Positions 17,307 to 24,972 of a stretch of 64,000 nt of DNA are shown here, one piece after another (within the stretch, counting starts at the first letter, position 1; each line of letters begins with the position of its first letter). The notes beneath the pieces are model-generated. The model made no database searches, had not been told where the DNA came from, and was given only the letters and a program-made list of their open reading frames with translations. The stretch lies in NCBI RefSeq assembly GCF_000971975.1, contig NZ_LAQO01000006.1, forward strand, positions 62,001 through 126,000, in the 5' to 3' direction. This stretch comes from Paenibacillus algorifonticola. Lineage in GTDB: Bacteria > Bacillota > Bacilli > Paenibacillales > Paenibacillaceae. A program made the position numbers and the translations under genes.

Positions 17307-17543
17307 TTGACGATCTATAGTCGGAAAAAGTTTCAAGAGGAAGTCCCTGAGGTGAGCACGAAAATATGGGCTTGTACAAGTGATGTTTGCAATGGCTGGA
17401 TGCGTGCAAACTTTTCATTCGAGCAGTCGCCCACTTGCCTGCAATGTAATTCTCCTATGGAAGAATCGGAGAAGATGCTGCCACAGCTCGTCAACTCCAA
17501 TGATATAAATCGAGCGAAAAACAGCATTCCAGTAAGCGAGTAA
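17307..17543 (+). CDS. YdjO-like small zinc-ribbon protein
   Basis: A small protein of up to 78 residues related to the cold-inducible YdjO family of Bacillales. The core TSDVCNGWMRANFSFEQSPTCLQCNSPM has two cysteine pairs spaced for one zinc site, with the family's NGWMR and FSFE signature. Start choice is difficult: AAAGGAGG at 17297-17304 is only 2 nt from TTG 17307 but 8 nt from an in-frame ATC at 17313, and the ATC start would begin YSRKKF as homologues do. I list the TTG as the conservative limit. A palindromic terminator follows. Confidence 0.75.
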   Translation: MTIYSRKKFQEEVPEVSTKIWACTSDVCNGWMRANFSFEQSPTCLQCNSPMEESEKMLPQLVNSNDINRAKNSIPVSE

Positions 17544-17560
17544 GCCGAATAAATGGTGGA

Positions 17561-17599
17561 TTCAAACAAGGGCGCCCAATTGGGCGCCCTTTGTTTGAG
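17561..17599 (+). terminator. Palindromic terminator after the ydjO-like gene
   Basis: Near-perfect stem CAAACAAGGGCGCCC with its complement ending TTTGTTTG, around AATT. Confidence 0.8.
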
Positions 17600-17674
17600 C
17601 AAACCGGCTAGATACGCCCGCTGCTGTCCTAGCATTGAAACCTACTACAGCGTGCGCTAGCTATCGGCCCGCAC

Positions 17675-17713
17675 AAAAACGACTATCCGAGCAAGTTATC
17701 GGATAGTCGTTTT
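17675..17713 (-). terminator. Terminator overlapping the end of the diguanylate cyclase gene
   Basis: ACGACTATCCGA/TCGGATAGTCGT stem with T runs on both sides; the cyclase stop codon lies inside it. Confidence 0.75.
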
Positions 17714-18799
17714 ATTTTTGCCGCTATTTTTGGACTCGTATAGGGCTTGATCCGCTTCCTGGAAGCTGTCCTCCTTGGATTCACCAGGGAGATGCTCGTG
17801 CAGGCCGATACTGACGGTGACGGCAAGATTGTCCATTTCGGTGATTTTGGTCTGAGAGATGGATACGCGAATTTCCTCAACGAGCGCAAGCGCCTTCTCC
17901 AGGCTTTCTTCATGGAGGATGAGTATAAATTCCTCCCCGCCATAACGGGCAGCAAAATCATCGGTTTTCAAGTGCTTCAGCAGCGTCGCTGCCATCTGCT
18001 TCAACGTAATATCGCCAACCCAATGCCCATAGGTATCGTTGACATGCTTGAAGTTGTCGATATCTATAATCGCTAGCTGGAAGTTGAACGGGTTAGCCTC
18101 TTGGTACTCAATGAGCTTTTCTACATATTCGTGAAACGTTTTATGGTTATAAAGATCGGTAAGCGGGTCGATTTTCGACATCCGATCCATCACGATATTT
18201 TTGATCAGCAGCTCTTGCTCGGATTTAAGCGTACGGTTGAGCGTGACAAGCAAGCCTCTCGCCCGATGAATAATTGCGAATCCTACCATCGCTGTTGCAA
18301 TTAGAATGCCTGCAAAGAAGAAGGCATCGAGTGTAGTAAATTCTTCATCATAATAATTAGAAAAATAAATATAAAACAGGTAAAGCATCGAGACGAGCAG
18401 CGAAACAAATAAATAATATGGCCGCAAAAATAAAATCGTAATCAGCATTGGAAGCAGCAGCAAGGCGGGTGCCGTCAACAGCTGGGTGTTTAAAAAAAAT
18501 AAGAAGCTCATCGTAATGAGATGAGCGCCGGTAATGAGCGCTTTCTCGATAAAGCGGCTCGCATAGCGGATAATTACTTCAAGGGATACCATTACGACAA
18601 GCACAAATATGTTTTGAACTAGAATGTCATAAGTAAACAGTCGGTTAGAGAAAAAGGTATCATCCGGTGAAGTGTTTTGGAAAGCAAATATCGTATATTG
18701 ACAGGTAAGCGCTAGTATACATAACACCCAATACACATTGAGAATGATGCGATACCAGCTTGATGAATCATGGCGGGGTGCTGAAGATAGACTGAACAT
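17696..18799 (-). CDS. Membrane-bound diguanylate cyclase (GGDEF)
   Basis: The 367-residue enzyme makes cyclic di-GMP from two GTP. The N-terminal half (about 15-195) has six hydrophobic helices and probably forms a membrane sensor. The catalytic domain (about 210-365) has DIDNFKHVNDTYGHWVGD for GTP and metal binding and the active-site RYGGEEFILIL. No RxxD inhibitory site was clear just upstream of GGEEF, and there is no EAL domain. ATG 18799 has AAGAGGC upstream. It is transcribed alone, divergent from the exporter operon's leader. Confidence 0.9.
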   Translation of the reverse strand: MFSLSSAPRHDSSSWYRIILNVYWVLCILALTCQYTIFAFQNTSPDDTFFSNRLFTYDILVQNIFVLVVMVSLEVIIRYASRFIEKALITGAHLITMSFLFFLNTQLLTAPALLLLPMLITILFLRPYYLFVSLLVSMLYLFYIYFSNYYDEEFTTLDAFFFAGILIATAMVGFAIIHRARGLLVTLNRTLKSEQELLIKNIVMDRMSKIDPLTDLYNHKTFHEYVEKLIEYQEANPFNFQLAIIDIDNFKHVNDTYGHWVGDITLKQMAATLLKHLKTDDFAARYGGEEFILILHEESLEKALALVEEIRVSISQTKITEMDNLAVTVSIGLHEHLPGESKEDSFQEADQALYESKNSGKNKTTIR

Positions 18800-18992
18800 A
18801 TCTGCCTCTTTTCCAAAATGGTGCCTCCGTTAGATGGCTAGCTGAATAGCTTCGACAGACCATTCCTGCTATCCTGCAAATTCGACACTTATTCATGCGA
18901 AATTTAGAGGTTTGCTGTACATAATTGTTTATTGAGGTAAAATGAACCTTGAAAACCCGCAAAATGGGCATAACTATTTTCAAGATAAGGTA

Positions 18993-19021
18993 TTGACAGC
19001 ATTTACTAGCGATGGTAAAGT
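18993..19021 (+). promoter_or_regulatory. Sigma-A promoter of the bmr-type leader
   Basis: TTGACA, 17-nt spacer, TAAAGT, about 40 nt before the leader peptide start. Good consensus match. Confidence 0.65.
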
Positions 19022-19060
19022 GGCAGAAGATTAAACAAATGGAAAGGAGGATTATGTCTC

Positions 19061-19153
19061 ATGCGTAAATTTACAGTACATCTAGGCAAGAAATTTGATT
19101 TTGTAAATATGAATTTAATGAGCGTAATCCATCCGTGCGTTAATTCTCTTTGA
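19061..19153 (+). CDS. Leader peptide (BmrB-like role) of the ABC exporter operon
   Basis: A 30-codon ORF (MRKFTVHLGKKFDFVNMNLM..) has a strong AAAGGAGG 10 nt before its ATG and is too short for standard ORF calling. A consensus promoter precedes it and two intrinsic terminators follow before the exporter genes. In B. subtilis, bmrCD is preceded by the translated leader bmrB and controlled by ribosome-mediated attenuation, so an antibiotic-slowed ribosome on this ORF could block terminator folding. The peptide is not evidently similar in sequence to BmrB; the role is inferred from layout. A four-codon ORF (19054) overlaps its start. Confidence 0.65.
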   Translation: MRKFTVHLGKKFDFVNMNLMSVIHPCVNSL

Positions 19154-19179
19154 TGAATAAGGGAGCTTTCCCATAAATC

Positions 19180-19222
19180 AAAGGCGTATGGTTGCGTTCG
19201 ATGCAGCCGTGCGCCTTTTTCA
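19180..19222 (+). terminator. Attenuator terminator 1 upstream of bmrC
   Basis: A 15-bp stem (AAGGCGTATGGTTGC with GCAGCCGTGCGCCTT, including G-T pairs) is followed by five T, 27 nt after the leader stop. A small GGGA-GCTT-TCCC hairpin at 19161-19172 precedes it. Confidence 0.8.
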
Positions 19223-19258
19223 ATGCCTTCGACCCGCTAGAGGTCGATGATGCATGCG

Positions 19259-19297
19259 AAGGAAGCGTATCGTGTAACCGATGCGTTTCCTTTTTTT
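19259..19297 (+). terminator. Attenuator terminator 2 upstream of bmrC
   Basis: A 14-bp stem (AAGGAAGCGTATCG with CGATGCGTTTCCTT, two G-T pairs), loop TGTAAC, then a run of seven T. It ends about 52 nt before the likely bmrC start. Confidence 0.8.
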
Positions 19298-19348
19298 GTG
19301 GGAAAAATAAACGTTTGGATGGATATGGGGAGGTATCAAAGCAGCGCT

Positions 19349-21097
19349 ATGTTTATCGTACTTAAGAAGCTTGGATGGTTTTTCAAAATGGATTGGAAGC
19401 GCTACGCGATAGCGGGAGTGCTGCTGATTTTGGTTGGCGTACTGGATATTATTCCGCCTTGGATGACGGGGTATGCCATCGATGGCATTTCGCAAGGATC
19501 ACTTGCTGACAAGGAGTTTTATTTCATTATTGGCGGCTGGATTGCCATTACAATTGTAGGCTATGCCATGTCCTATGTTTGGTTTTATCAATTGTTCGGC
19601 GGCTCCTTCCTTCTGGAGCGCATTATGCGTTCCCAACTGATGAAGCATTTTATGAAAATGTCGCCGACCTTCTTTGAGCGCAATCGTACAGGCGATTTGA
19701 TGGCTCGGGCAACGAACGACTTGAAGGCCGTGTCGAACACAGCGGGCTTTGGCATATTGACGCTGATTGACTCGACCTTCTTTATGGTGACGATTCTCGC
19801 TGTGATGATCGCTACGATCAGCTTCAAGCTGACGCTGGCTGCGCTGCTGCCACTGCCGCTTATGGCGCTGGCTATGAGCTATTTCGGCGGCAAAATCCAC
19901 CGCCGCTTCATGGAGGCGCAGGATTCCTTCGGTGAGCTGAATGACCAGGTGCTGGAGGCGGTGTCCGGCGTGCGCGTCATTCGCGCCTTCGTACAGGAGG
20001 AAGCGAGCCAGCAGCAGTTCAGCCGCAAGACGGACGAAGTGTATGAGAAAAATATTGAGGTTGCCCGCATCGATGCGCTGTTTGAGCCGACGATGAAAAT
20101 TCTCATCGGTCTTAGTTATTTGATCGGTTTATGCTATGGCGGCTACATGGTGTTCCAAAGTGAAATTACGCTGGGCGAGCTGGTTTCGTTCAATATTTAC
20201 TTGGGCATGCTCATCTGGCCGATGCTTGCGATCGGAGAATTGATCAACGTCATGCAGCGGGGCAATGCTTCGCTTGATCGGGTTAACGAATCACTAAACT
20301 ACAAACCCGATGTAAAGGATGCTGCAGAGTTAGTCGCAGTGGAAGAGCCTGAGACGATTTCATTCCGCAAGGTGACGTTCCGTTATCCTTCGTCGAAGGT
20401 CGATAATTTGGTCAATGTTTCGTTCTCGATCCGCAAAGGCCAGACGTTAGGCATCGTTGGCCGCACAGGCAGCGGCAAGACGACGTTGCTCAAACAGCTG
20501 CTGCGCGAATATCCAATTGGAAACGGAGATATTTCTGTCTCGAATGTGCCCATCGACAAGCTGGAAATTCAGCGCCTGCTCGGCTGGATCGGCTATGTGC
20601 CGCAGCAGCCCGTGCTGTTCTCCCGTTCGATTCGCCATAATATTTGGTTCGGGAAGAAGGGCGAGGCGAGCGAAGCGGATTTGCAGCGTGCGCTGGAGCG
20701 CGCTTCCTTTGCCAAAGATATTCAGTTTTTGCCTGATGGCTTGGAAACGATGGTCGGTGAGAAGGGGGTTGCCCTTTCAGGCGGACAGAAGCAGCGTGTG
20801 AGTATTGCGCGTGCGCTCATCGCCGATCCGGAGATTTTAATGCTGGATGATGCGCTGTCTGCTGTAGACGGCAAGACGGAGGCGGAAATTATTGAGGGCA
20901 TCCGCACAGAGCGTGCGGGCAAAACGACGCTCATTACGACGCATCGCCTATCTGCCATTCAGCATGCGGACTGGATTATCGTGTTGGATGAGGGCCGCAT
21001 CGTGCAGGAAGGCACGCATGAGGAGCTGCTGCAAGCGGGCGGCTGGTACAAGGAGCAATATGATCGCCAGCAGCTGGAGTCGATTATTGAGTCCTAA
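19349..21097 (+). CDS. bmrC: Heterodimeric multidrug ABC exporter subunit, BmrC/YheI type
   Basis: The 582-residue half-transporter has six membrane helices then an ATPase domain. I start at ATG 19349 (MFIVLKKLGWFFK) because this matches the 585-residue YheI N-terminus; the open frame reaches back to 19247, but that segment is attenuator hairpin. A GGGGAGG lies 14 nt upstream, a long spacing. The ATPase has Walker A GRTGSGKTT, signature LSGGQKQ and the degenerate Walker B LMLDDALSAVD, where Asp replaces the catalytic Glu. The partner supplies the intact Glu, as in BmrC/BmrD. Expected substrates are cationic drugs and dyes. The downstream partner is 45 nt away. Confidence 0.88.
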   Translation: MFIVLKKLGWFFKMDWKRYAIAGVLLILVGVLDIIPPWMTGYAIDGISQGSLADKEFYFIIGGWIAITIVGYAMSYVWFYQLFGGSFLLERIMRSQLMKHFMKMSPTFFERNRTGDLMARATNDLKAVSNTAGFGILTLIDSTFFMVTILAVMIATISFKLTLAALLPLPLMALAMSYFGGKIHRRFMEAQDSFGELNDQVLEAVSGVRVIRAFVQEEASQQQFSRKTDEVYEKNIEVARIDALFEPTMKILIGLSYLIGLCYGGYMVFQSEITLGELVSFNIYLGMLIWPMLAIGELINVMQRGNASLDRVNESLNYKPDVKDAAELVAVEEPETISFRKVTFRYPSSKVDNLVNVSFSIRKGQTLGIVGRTGSGKTTLLKQLLREYPIGNGDISVSNVPIDKLEIQRLLGWIGYVPQQPVLFSRSIRHNIWFGKKGEASEADLQRALERASFAKDIQFLPDGLETMVGEKGVALSGGQKQRVSIARALIADPEILMLDDALSAVDGKTEAEIIEGIRTERAGKTTLITTHRLSAIQHADWIIVLDEGRIVQEGTHEELLQAGGWYKEQYDRQQLESIIES

Positions 21098-21142
21098 TAA
21101 ACAACGTACGAAAAGTGAAGGAAATGGGGGGCGCTAGGGACA

Positions 21143-23164
21143 ATGGGCTTAACAGGTAAACGATTGTTTCAATACGCCATGCTATATAAGAAGCCGATTA
21201 TTGGAGCTCTTGTGCTGCTGCTGTTAGCGGTAACCGCAGAGCTCGCGGGACCGTTCATTGCCAAGCGCATGATCGACCAGAACATACTTGGCATTGAGAA
21301 GACATGGTATGAGACGGCGAAGCAGGACAGCTTCGCGGTTGAGCATAATGGAAAATGGTACAAACGCGAGGATCGTCTGTCGGCTGGAGAGCCAAAGGGT
21401 GACAGTGTGAGAGTACTGCAGTCGGGGAGAACGTTTTATTGGCTTGAAGGGCAGCTGCCCTTCGAGGATGGAAAGCGCACGGTAGATGGGGAGCAAATGA
21501 CTCTTACGAGCAAAGCGACAGGAGAAGTGGTTACTATTCCTGTAACCGCATTGTCCGCAAAAGAGCTGTTCGCCTTCTACAAGCCGGAAACGCCAGAACT
21601 TATAAAGCTAGCGGCCCTTTATTGCGTGCTGCTGCTTATTGGCGGATTTTTGACTTATGGCCAAAGGCTGCTGCTGCAAACGTCAGCGAACAGCATCGTC
21701 CGCCGCATGCGCAATGATGTATTCGAGCATACGCAGCGGCTGCCCGTCAACTATTACGATACACTGGCTGCGGGGCAGGTCGTTTCGCGCATAACGAATG
21801 ACACCGAAGCGGTTAGGGAGCTGTATGTTTCGGTATTAGCGAACTTTTTCTCTGCCATCATTTATATGTCGGCGATCTACGTGGCATTGTTCTTGCTCGA
21901 TTGGCGTTTGGCGCTGTTCGCGCTGCCGCTTGTACCGCTGCTTCTCGTGTGGATCAAGGTGTATCGTCGTTTCGCGGCGCATTACAACAAGGTTATTCGA
22001 GCAAAGCTGAGCGAAATTAACGGCATGATCAATGAGGCCATTCAAGGGATGCCGATCATTCAAGCTTTCCGTCGCCAGAAAGAGACGATGGAGGAATTTG
22101 ATGAGCTGAATGATCATTATTTTAAATATCAAAACAAGCTGCTTCATTTAAATTCCATCACCTCGCATAATATGGTCCAGGTCATCCGCAACATTATCTT
22201 TCTTATTGTCATTTGGATGTTCTGGGGCAATTGGTTCGGCACAGTGCTGCTCGTCGGTACGCTGTATGCTTTTATTGATCTCATGAACCGGATGTTCCAG
22301 CCGATTGTTGGCGTGGTGAACCAGCTTTCCAATCTGGAGACGGCACGCGTATCGGCAGAACGTGTCTTCAAGCTGATGGATGAAGAAGGCATTGACGTTG
22401 ACACGGGCAAAATCGAGCGCTACAAGGGCGAAGTGCAGTTCAAGGACGTCACCTTCGCCTATAAAAAAGAAGATTATGTGCTCAAAAAGATTTCCTTCGT
22501 CGCTCGCCAGGGCGAGACGGTAGCGCTCGTGGGTCACACCGGCTCCGGCAAAAGCTCCATTCTCAACCTGCTGTTCCGGTTCTATGACTTAAAACAAGGC
22601 AGCATCTTGATTGATGGGCGCGATGTAAGGGATATTCCGAAGCAGCAGCTGCGCCAGCATATGGGCATCGTGCTGCAGGACCCGTTCCTGTTCACTGGCA
22701 CGATCGCGTCGAACGTCAGCCTAGGCAACCCGGAAATTAGCCGGGAGCGGGTAGAGCAGGCGCTGCGCGATGTAGGCGCCTACGATATGTTCATGCAGTT
22801 TCCCGGCGGCATCGATGCGCCGGTTATCGAGAAGGGCAGCACGCTGTCCGCGGGCCAGCGCCAGCTGATTTCTTTTGCCCGGGCGCTCGCGTATGACCCG
22901 GCGATTCTGATTTTGGATGAAGCGACCGCGAGCATCGATACGGAGACGGAAGCGATTATTCAGGAGGCGCTTGATGTGCTCAAAAAAGGGCGCACAACGT
23001 TCGTTATTGCCCATCGCCTGTCGACGATTCGCCAGGCCGATCAAATTCTGGTGCTGGATCATGGCGAGATCGTTGAGCGGGGCAACCATGATCAGCTGAT
23101 GGAGCATAGCGGCAAATACTTCGCGATGTATCAATTGCAGCTGGGAGTGCCTGTAACGGCGTAG
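21143..23164 (+). CDS. bmrD: Heterodimeric multidrug ABC exporter subunit, BmrD/YheH type
   Basis: The 673-residue partner subunit has the length of B. subtilis BmrD. An extracytoplasmic insertion of about 110 residues lies between the first two helices (about 42-155; WYETAKQDSFAVEHNGKWY). The ATPase has Walker A GHTGSGKSS, catalytic Walker B LILDEATASID and an altered signature LSAGQRQ. The last complements the degenerate site of the other subunit, so one of the two ATP sites is catalytically weak. ATG 21143 follows GGGGGGC. Export of drugs across the membrane is by family; induction is probably through the upstream attenuator. A terminator follows. Confidence 0.9.
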   Translation: MGLTGKRLFQYAMLYKKPIIGALVLLLLAVTAELAGPFIAKRMIDQNILGIEKTWYETAKQDSFAVEHNGKWYKREDRLSAGEPKGDSVRVLQSGRTFYWLEGQLPFEDGKRTVDGEQMTLTSKATGEVVTIPVTALSAKELFAFYKPETPELIKLAALYCVLLLIGGFLTYGQRLLLQTSANSIVRRMRNDVFEHTQRLPVNYYDTLAAGQVVSRITNDTEAVRELYVSVLANFFSAIIYMSAIYVALFLLDWRLALFALPLVPLLLVWIKVYRRFAAHYNKVIRAKLSEINGMINEAIQGMPIIQAFRRQKETMEEFDELNDHYFKYQNKLLHLNSITSHNMVQVIRNIIFLIVIWMFWGNWFGTVLLVGTLYAFIDLMNRMFQPIVGVVNQLSNLETARVSAERVFKLMDEEGIDVDTGKIERYKGEVQFKDVTFAYKKEDYVLKKISFVARQGETVALVGHTGSGKSSILNLLFRFYDLKQGSILIDGRDVRDIPKQQLRQHMGIVLQDPFLFTGTIASNVSLGNPEISRERVEQALRDVGAYDMFMQFPGGIDAPVIEKGSTLSAGQRQLISFARALAYDPAILILDEATASIDTETEAIIQEALDVLKKGRTTFVIAHRLSTIRQADQILVLDHGEIVERGNHDQLMEHSGKYFAMYQLQLGVPVTA

Positions 23165-23218
23165 GGCTGAAAGCTTTATTTTCAGAAAGAACGGGAAATA
23201 TGATCGTATAGGATGCAG

Positions 23219-23248
23219 GACGGAGCTGATGAGGCTCCGTCTTTTTTT
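23219..23248 (+). terminator. Terminator of the exporter operon
   Basis: GACGGAGC-TGATGAG-GCTCCGTC then seven T. Confidence 0.9.
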
Positions 23249-23372
23249 GCTGCTTTCTGAATAAATCCTCACGATTTTCAGGTAACATTCAGCTGGGCTT
23301 ATAACTGTGCTAAGAATTTATGCCTATGATAGGAAATGTAAGGCAAATTCAACTGAAAGGTGGAATACAGTC

Positions 23373-24254
23373 ATGAAGGGTACGAAAACGATCGTCGCAA
23401 GCGCAATTGCATTATCGCTGGTGGTAGGCGGAGGTGCGCTGGCCATACCGGCTATCCATGCAGCTTCAACGGATACAAGCACGCAAAGCAGCACGGATGG
23501 AAGCGGAACAACGCGTGAGGCAGGCAAGCACAGGGGCGGATCTTTCGGCTTTGGACAGTGGAAAACGCAGCTTGCTGAATATTTGAAGCTTGATGAAGCG
23601 ACGCTGGACACGCAGCTCAAAACGCAAACGCTTGCTGAGGTCGCTTCCGCTCAGGGCGTAGACCGCGAGACGCTGAAGGCCAAGCTGGTGGAATGGATTG
23701 ATGCGGCTGCTGCTGAGCGCAAAGAAAAGCTTCAAAGTGAGAATCCAGACAAAACGTTGGATGGGATAAACGCAGACAAGCAATGGGATAGCTCGGCAAT
23801 TGCTGATAAAATATTGGATTCAAAAGGCCAAGCTGGCCTTGGCGGTGAAGGCGGCCAACGTGGCGGCGGCAAAGGCGGATTTGGAAAAGGCGGTGGCTAC
23901 GCAAGCGAGGAAACGGCTACTGTTCTTGGCGTGACAGCCGATGAGCTGAAAACTGAACTAAAGGCTGGAAAATCGCTCGCTGACATCGCGGCTGAAAAAG
24001 GCGTCGATGTGCAGAAGGTGATTGACCAAAAAGTCAGCGAGGAAAAAGCCAGACTGGATCAAGCACTTACAGATGGGAAGCTGACGCAGGAGCAATATGA
24101 TGCGAAAATCGCTAAGCTGACGGAGCGTGTCACCCAGTTTGTTAATGGCGAGTTCACAAAGCCGGAAGGTGATGGCACGGGACGTCAGGGCAAGCATGGG
24201 AAGCGTGATACAGCAGTTGAGTCGACGGATGCAGCTGCTGATCAAACTGCTTAA
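23373..24254 (+). CDS. Secreted protein with YckD/DUF2680-like helical repeats
   Basis: The 293-residue exported protein has a signal peptide at residues 1-31 (MKGTKTIVAS..IHAAS). ATG 23373 has AAAGGTGG upstream; the upstream open frame lacks a site. Two similar helical modules follow: LKLDEATLDTQLKTQTLAEV (about 65-125) and LGVTADELKTELKAGKSLAD (about 180-255). They are separated by a Gly-rich stretch (GGEGGQRGGGKGGFGKGGG). The module pattern 'hxLsxxELxxxLxxGKSLAxIAxxxGV' occurs in YckD-like secreted proteins of Bacillales. Function unknown; a calcium- or envelope-related role is only a guess. Confidence 0.72.
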   Translation: MKGTKTIVASAIALSLVVGGGALAIPAIHAASTDTSTQSSTDGSGTTREAGKHRGGSFGFGQWKTQLAEYLKLDEATLDTQLKTQTLAEVASAQGVDRETLKAKLVEWIDAAAAERKEKLQSENPDKTLDGINADKQWDSSAIADKILDSKGQAGLGGEGGQRGGGKGGFGKGGGYASEETATVLGVTADELKTELKAGKSLADIAAEKGVDVQKVIDQKVSEEKARLDQALTDGKLTQEQYDAKIAKLTERVTQFVNGEFTKPEGDGTGRQGKHGKRDTAVESTDAAADQTA

Positions 24255-24310
24255 GCTGACGGTATAGGAAAGCATAAGGTGTGGAAAAACATAAATGTAA
24301 GATGGAAGAA

Positions 24311-24351
24311 GCTGCGAGACGGTCATTTTTGGCCGCCTCGCGGCTTTTTTT
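24311..24351 (+). terminator. Terminator after the secreted helical protein
   Basis: GCTGCGAG..GGTC pairs with GGCC..CTCGCGGC and is followed by seven T. Confidence 0.8.
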
Positions 24352-24400
24352 GTTTGCTTTAAACGCGACGAGTCCCTATACCTCTTTTGAAAATAGCCGC

Positions 24401-24446
24401 TTGACGTTGTAAGGCTGATTTTGATATAGTTCTATCAGTGAACTAT
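24401..24446 (+). promoter_or_regulatory. Promoter with overlapping MarR-type operator
   Basis: TTGACG (24401) and TATAGT (24425) with an 18-nt spacer. The perfect inverted repeat ATAGTTC-N7-GAACTAT (24426-24446) covers the -10 element. This position suits autorepression by the MarR protein encoded just downstream. Confidence 0.65.
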
Positions 24447-24498
24447 TTCATCATCGAACATTTTAGAGAGAAAGCATAAATGGAAAGGAGGAAGCGGG

Positions 24499-24972
24499 AT
24501 GGTAGATCAAAAACTGTTGCTGGACATTATTGCGCGGTATGAGGCGACCTATTTTGCCGTCAATCGTCAAATAAACAGCTTGTTCCGGGAAGCGATGCCG
24601 GAGGGGCTTACGGTCGAGCAATATTCGGTGCTTCGTTATTTGCGGAAGCAGGGAAAGACGAACTCTTCCGAGCTTGCGGATACGTTTTGCGTAGGACGAA
24701 GCTCCATTACGGCACTAACGACACGTTTATTCGATAAACAGCTCATTGAACGGCAGCAGGACTCGAAGGACAGAAGGGTTACTTATTTGAAGCTTTCGCC
24801 TGCGGGCGAGCAATTGACGGATCAATCCGAAATAAAAATTCAAGAGATGCTGGCTCTGCATATTCAGCATTTTGATGAGCAGGAAGCACTGCAGTTTATT
24901 ACTACCTATGAGAAGCTGGCTAAAGTTATGTCTGGCACGTACGGGATAGAAGGAGGAGAAACAGAGCAATGA
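24499..24972 (+). CDS. MarR-family transcriptional regulator
   Basis: A 157-residue winged-helix repressor. The DNA-binding part (about 40-105) shows LTVEQYSVLRYLRKQGKTNSSE and the wing DSKDRRVTYLKLSPAG with the conserved Asp-Arg-Arg. ATG 24499 has AAAGGAGG upstream. Its stop overlaps the ATG of the MMPL pump by four bases (ATGA), so the two are translationally coupled. It probably represses this operon and is released by a toxic ligand exported by the pump. The inverted repeat over the promoter is the likely target. Confidence 0.9.
   Translation: MVDQKLLLDIIARYEATYFAVNRQINSLFREAMPEGLTVEQYSVLRYLRKQGKTNSSELADTFCVGRSSITALTTRLFDKQLIERQQDSKDRRVTYLKLSPAGEQLTDQSEIKIQEMLALHIQHFDEQEALQFITTYEKLAKVMSGTYGIEGGETEQ

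Noticed and set aside
17027..17320. 97-codon frame upstream of the ydjO-like gene
   Set aside because: Begins inside repeat copy C and ends in the next gene's ribosome site; likely chance.
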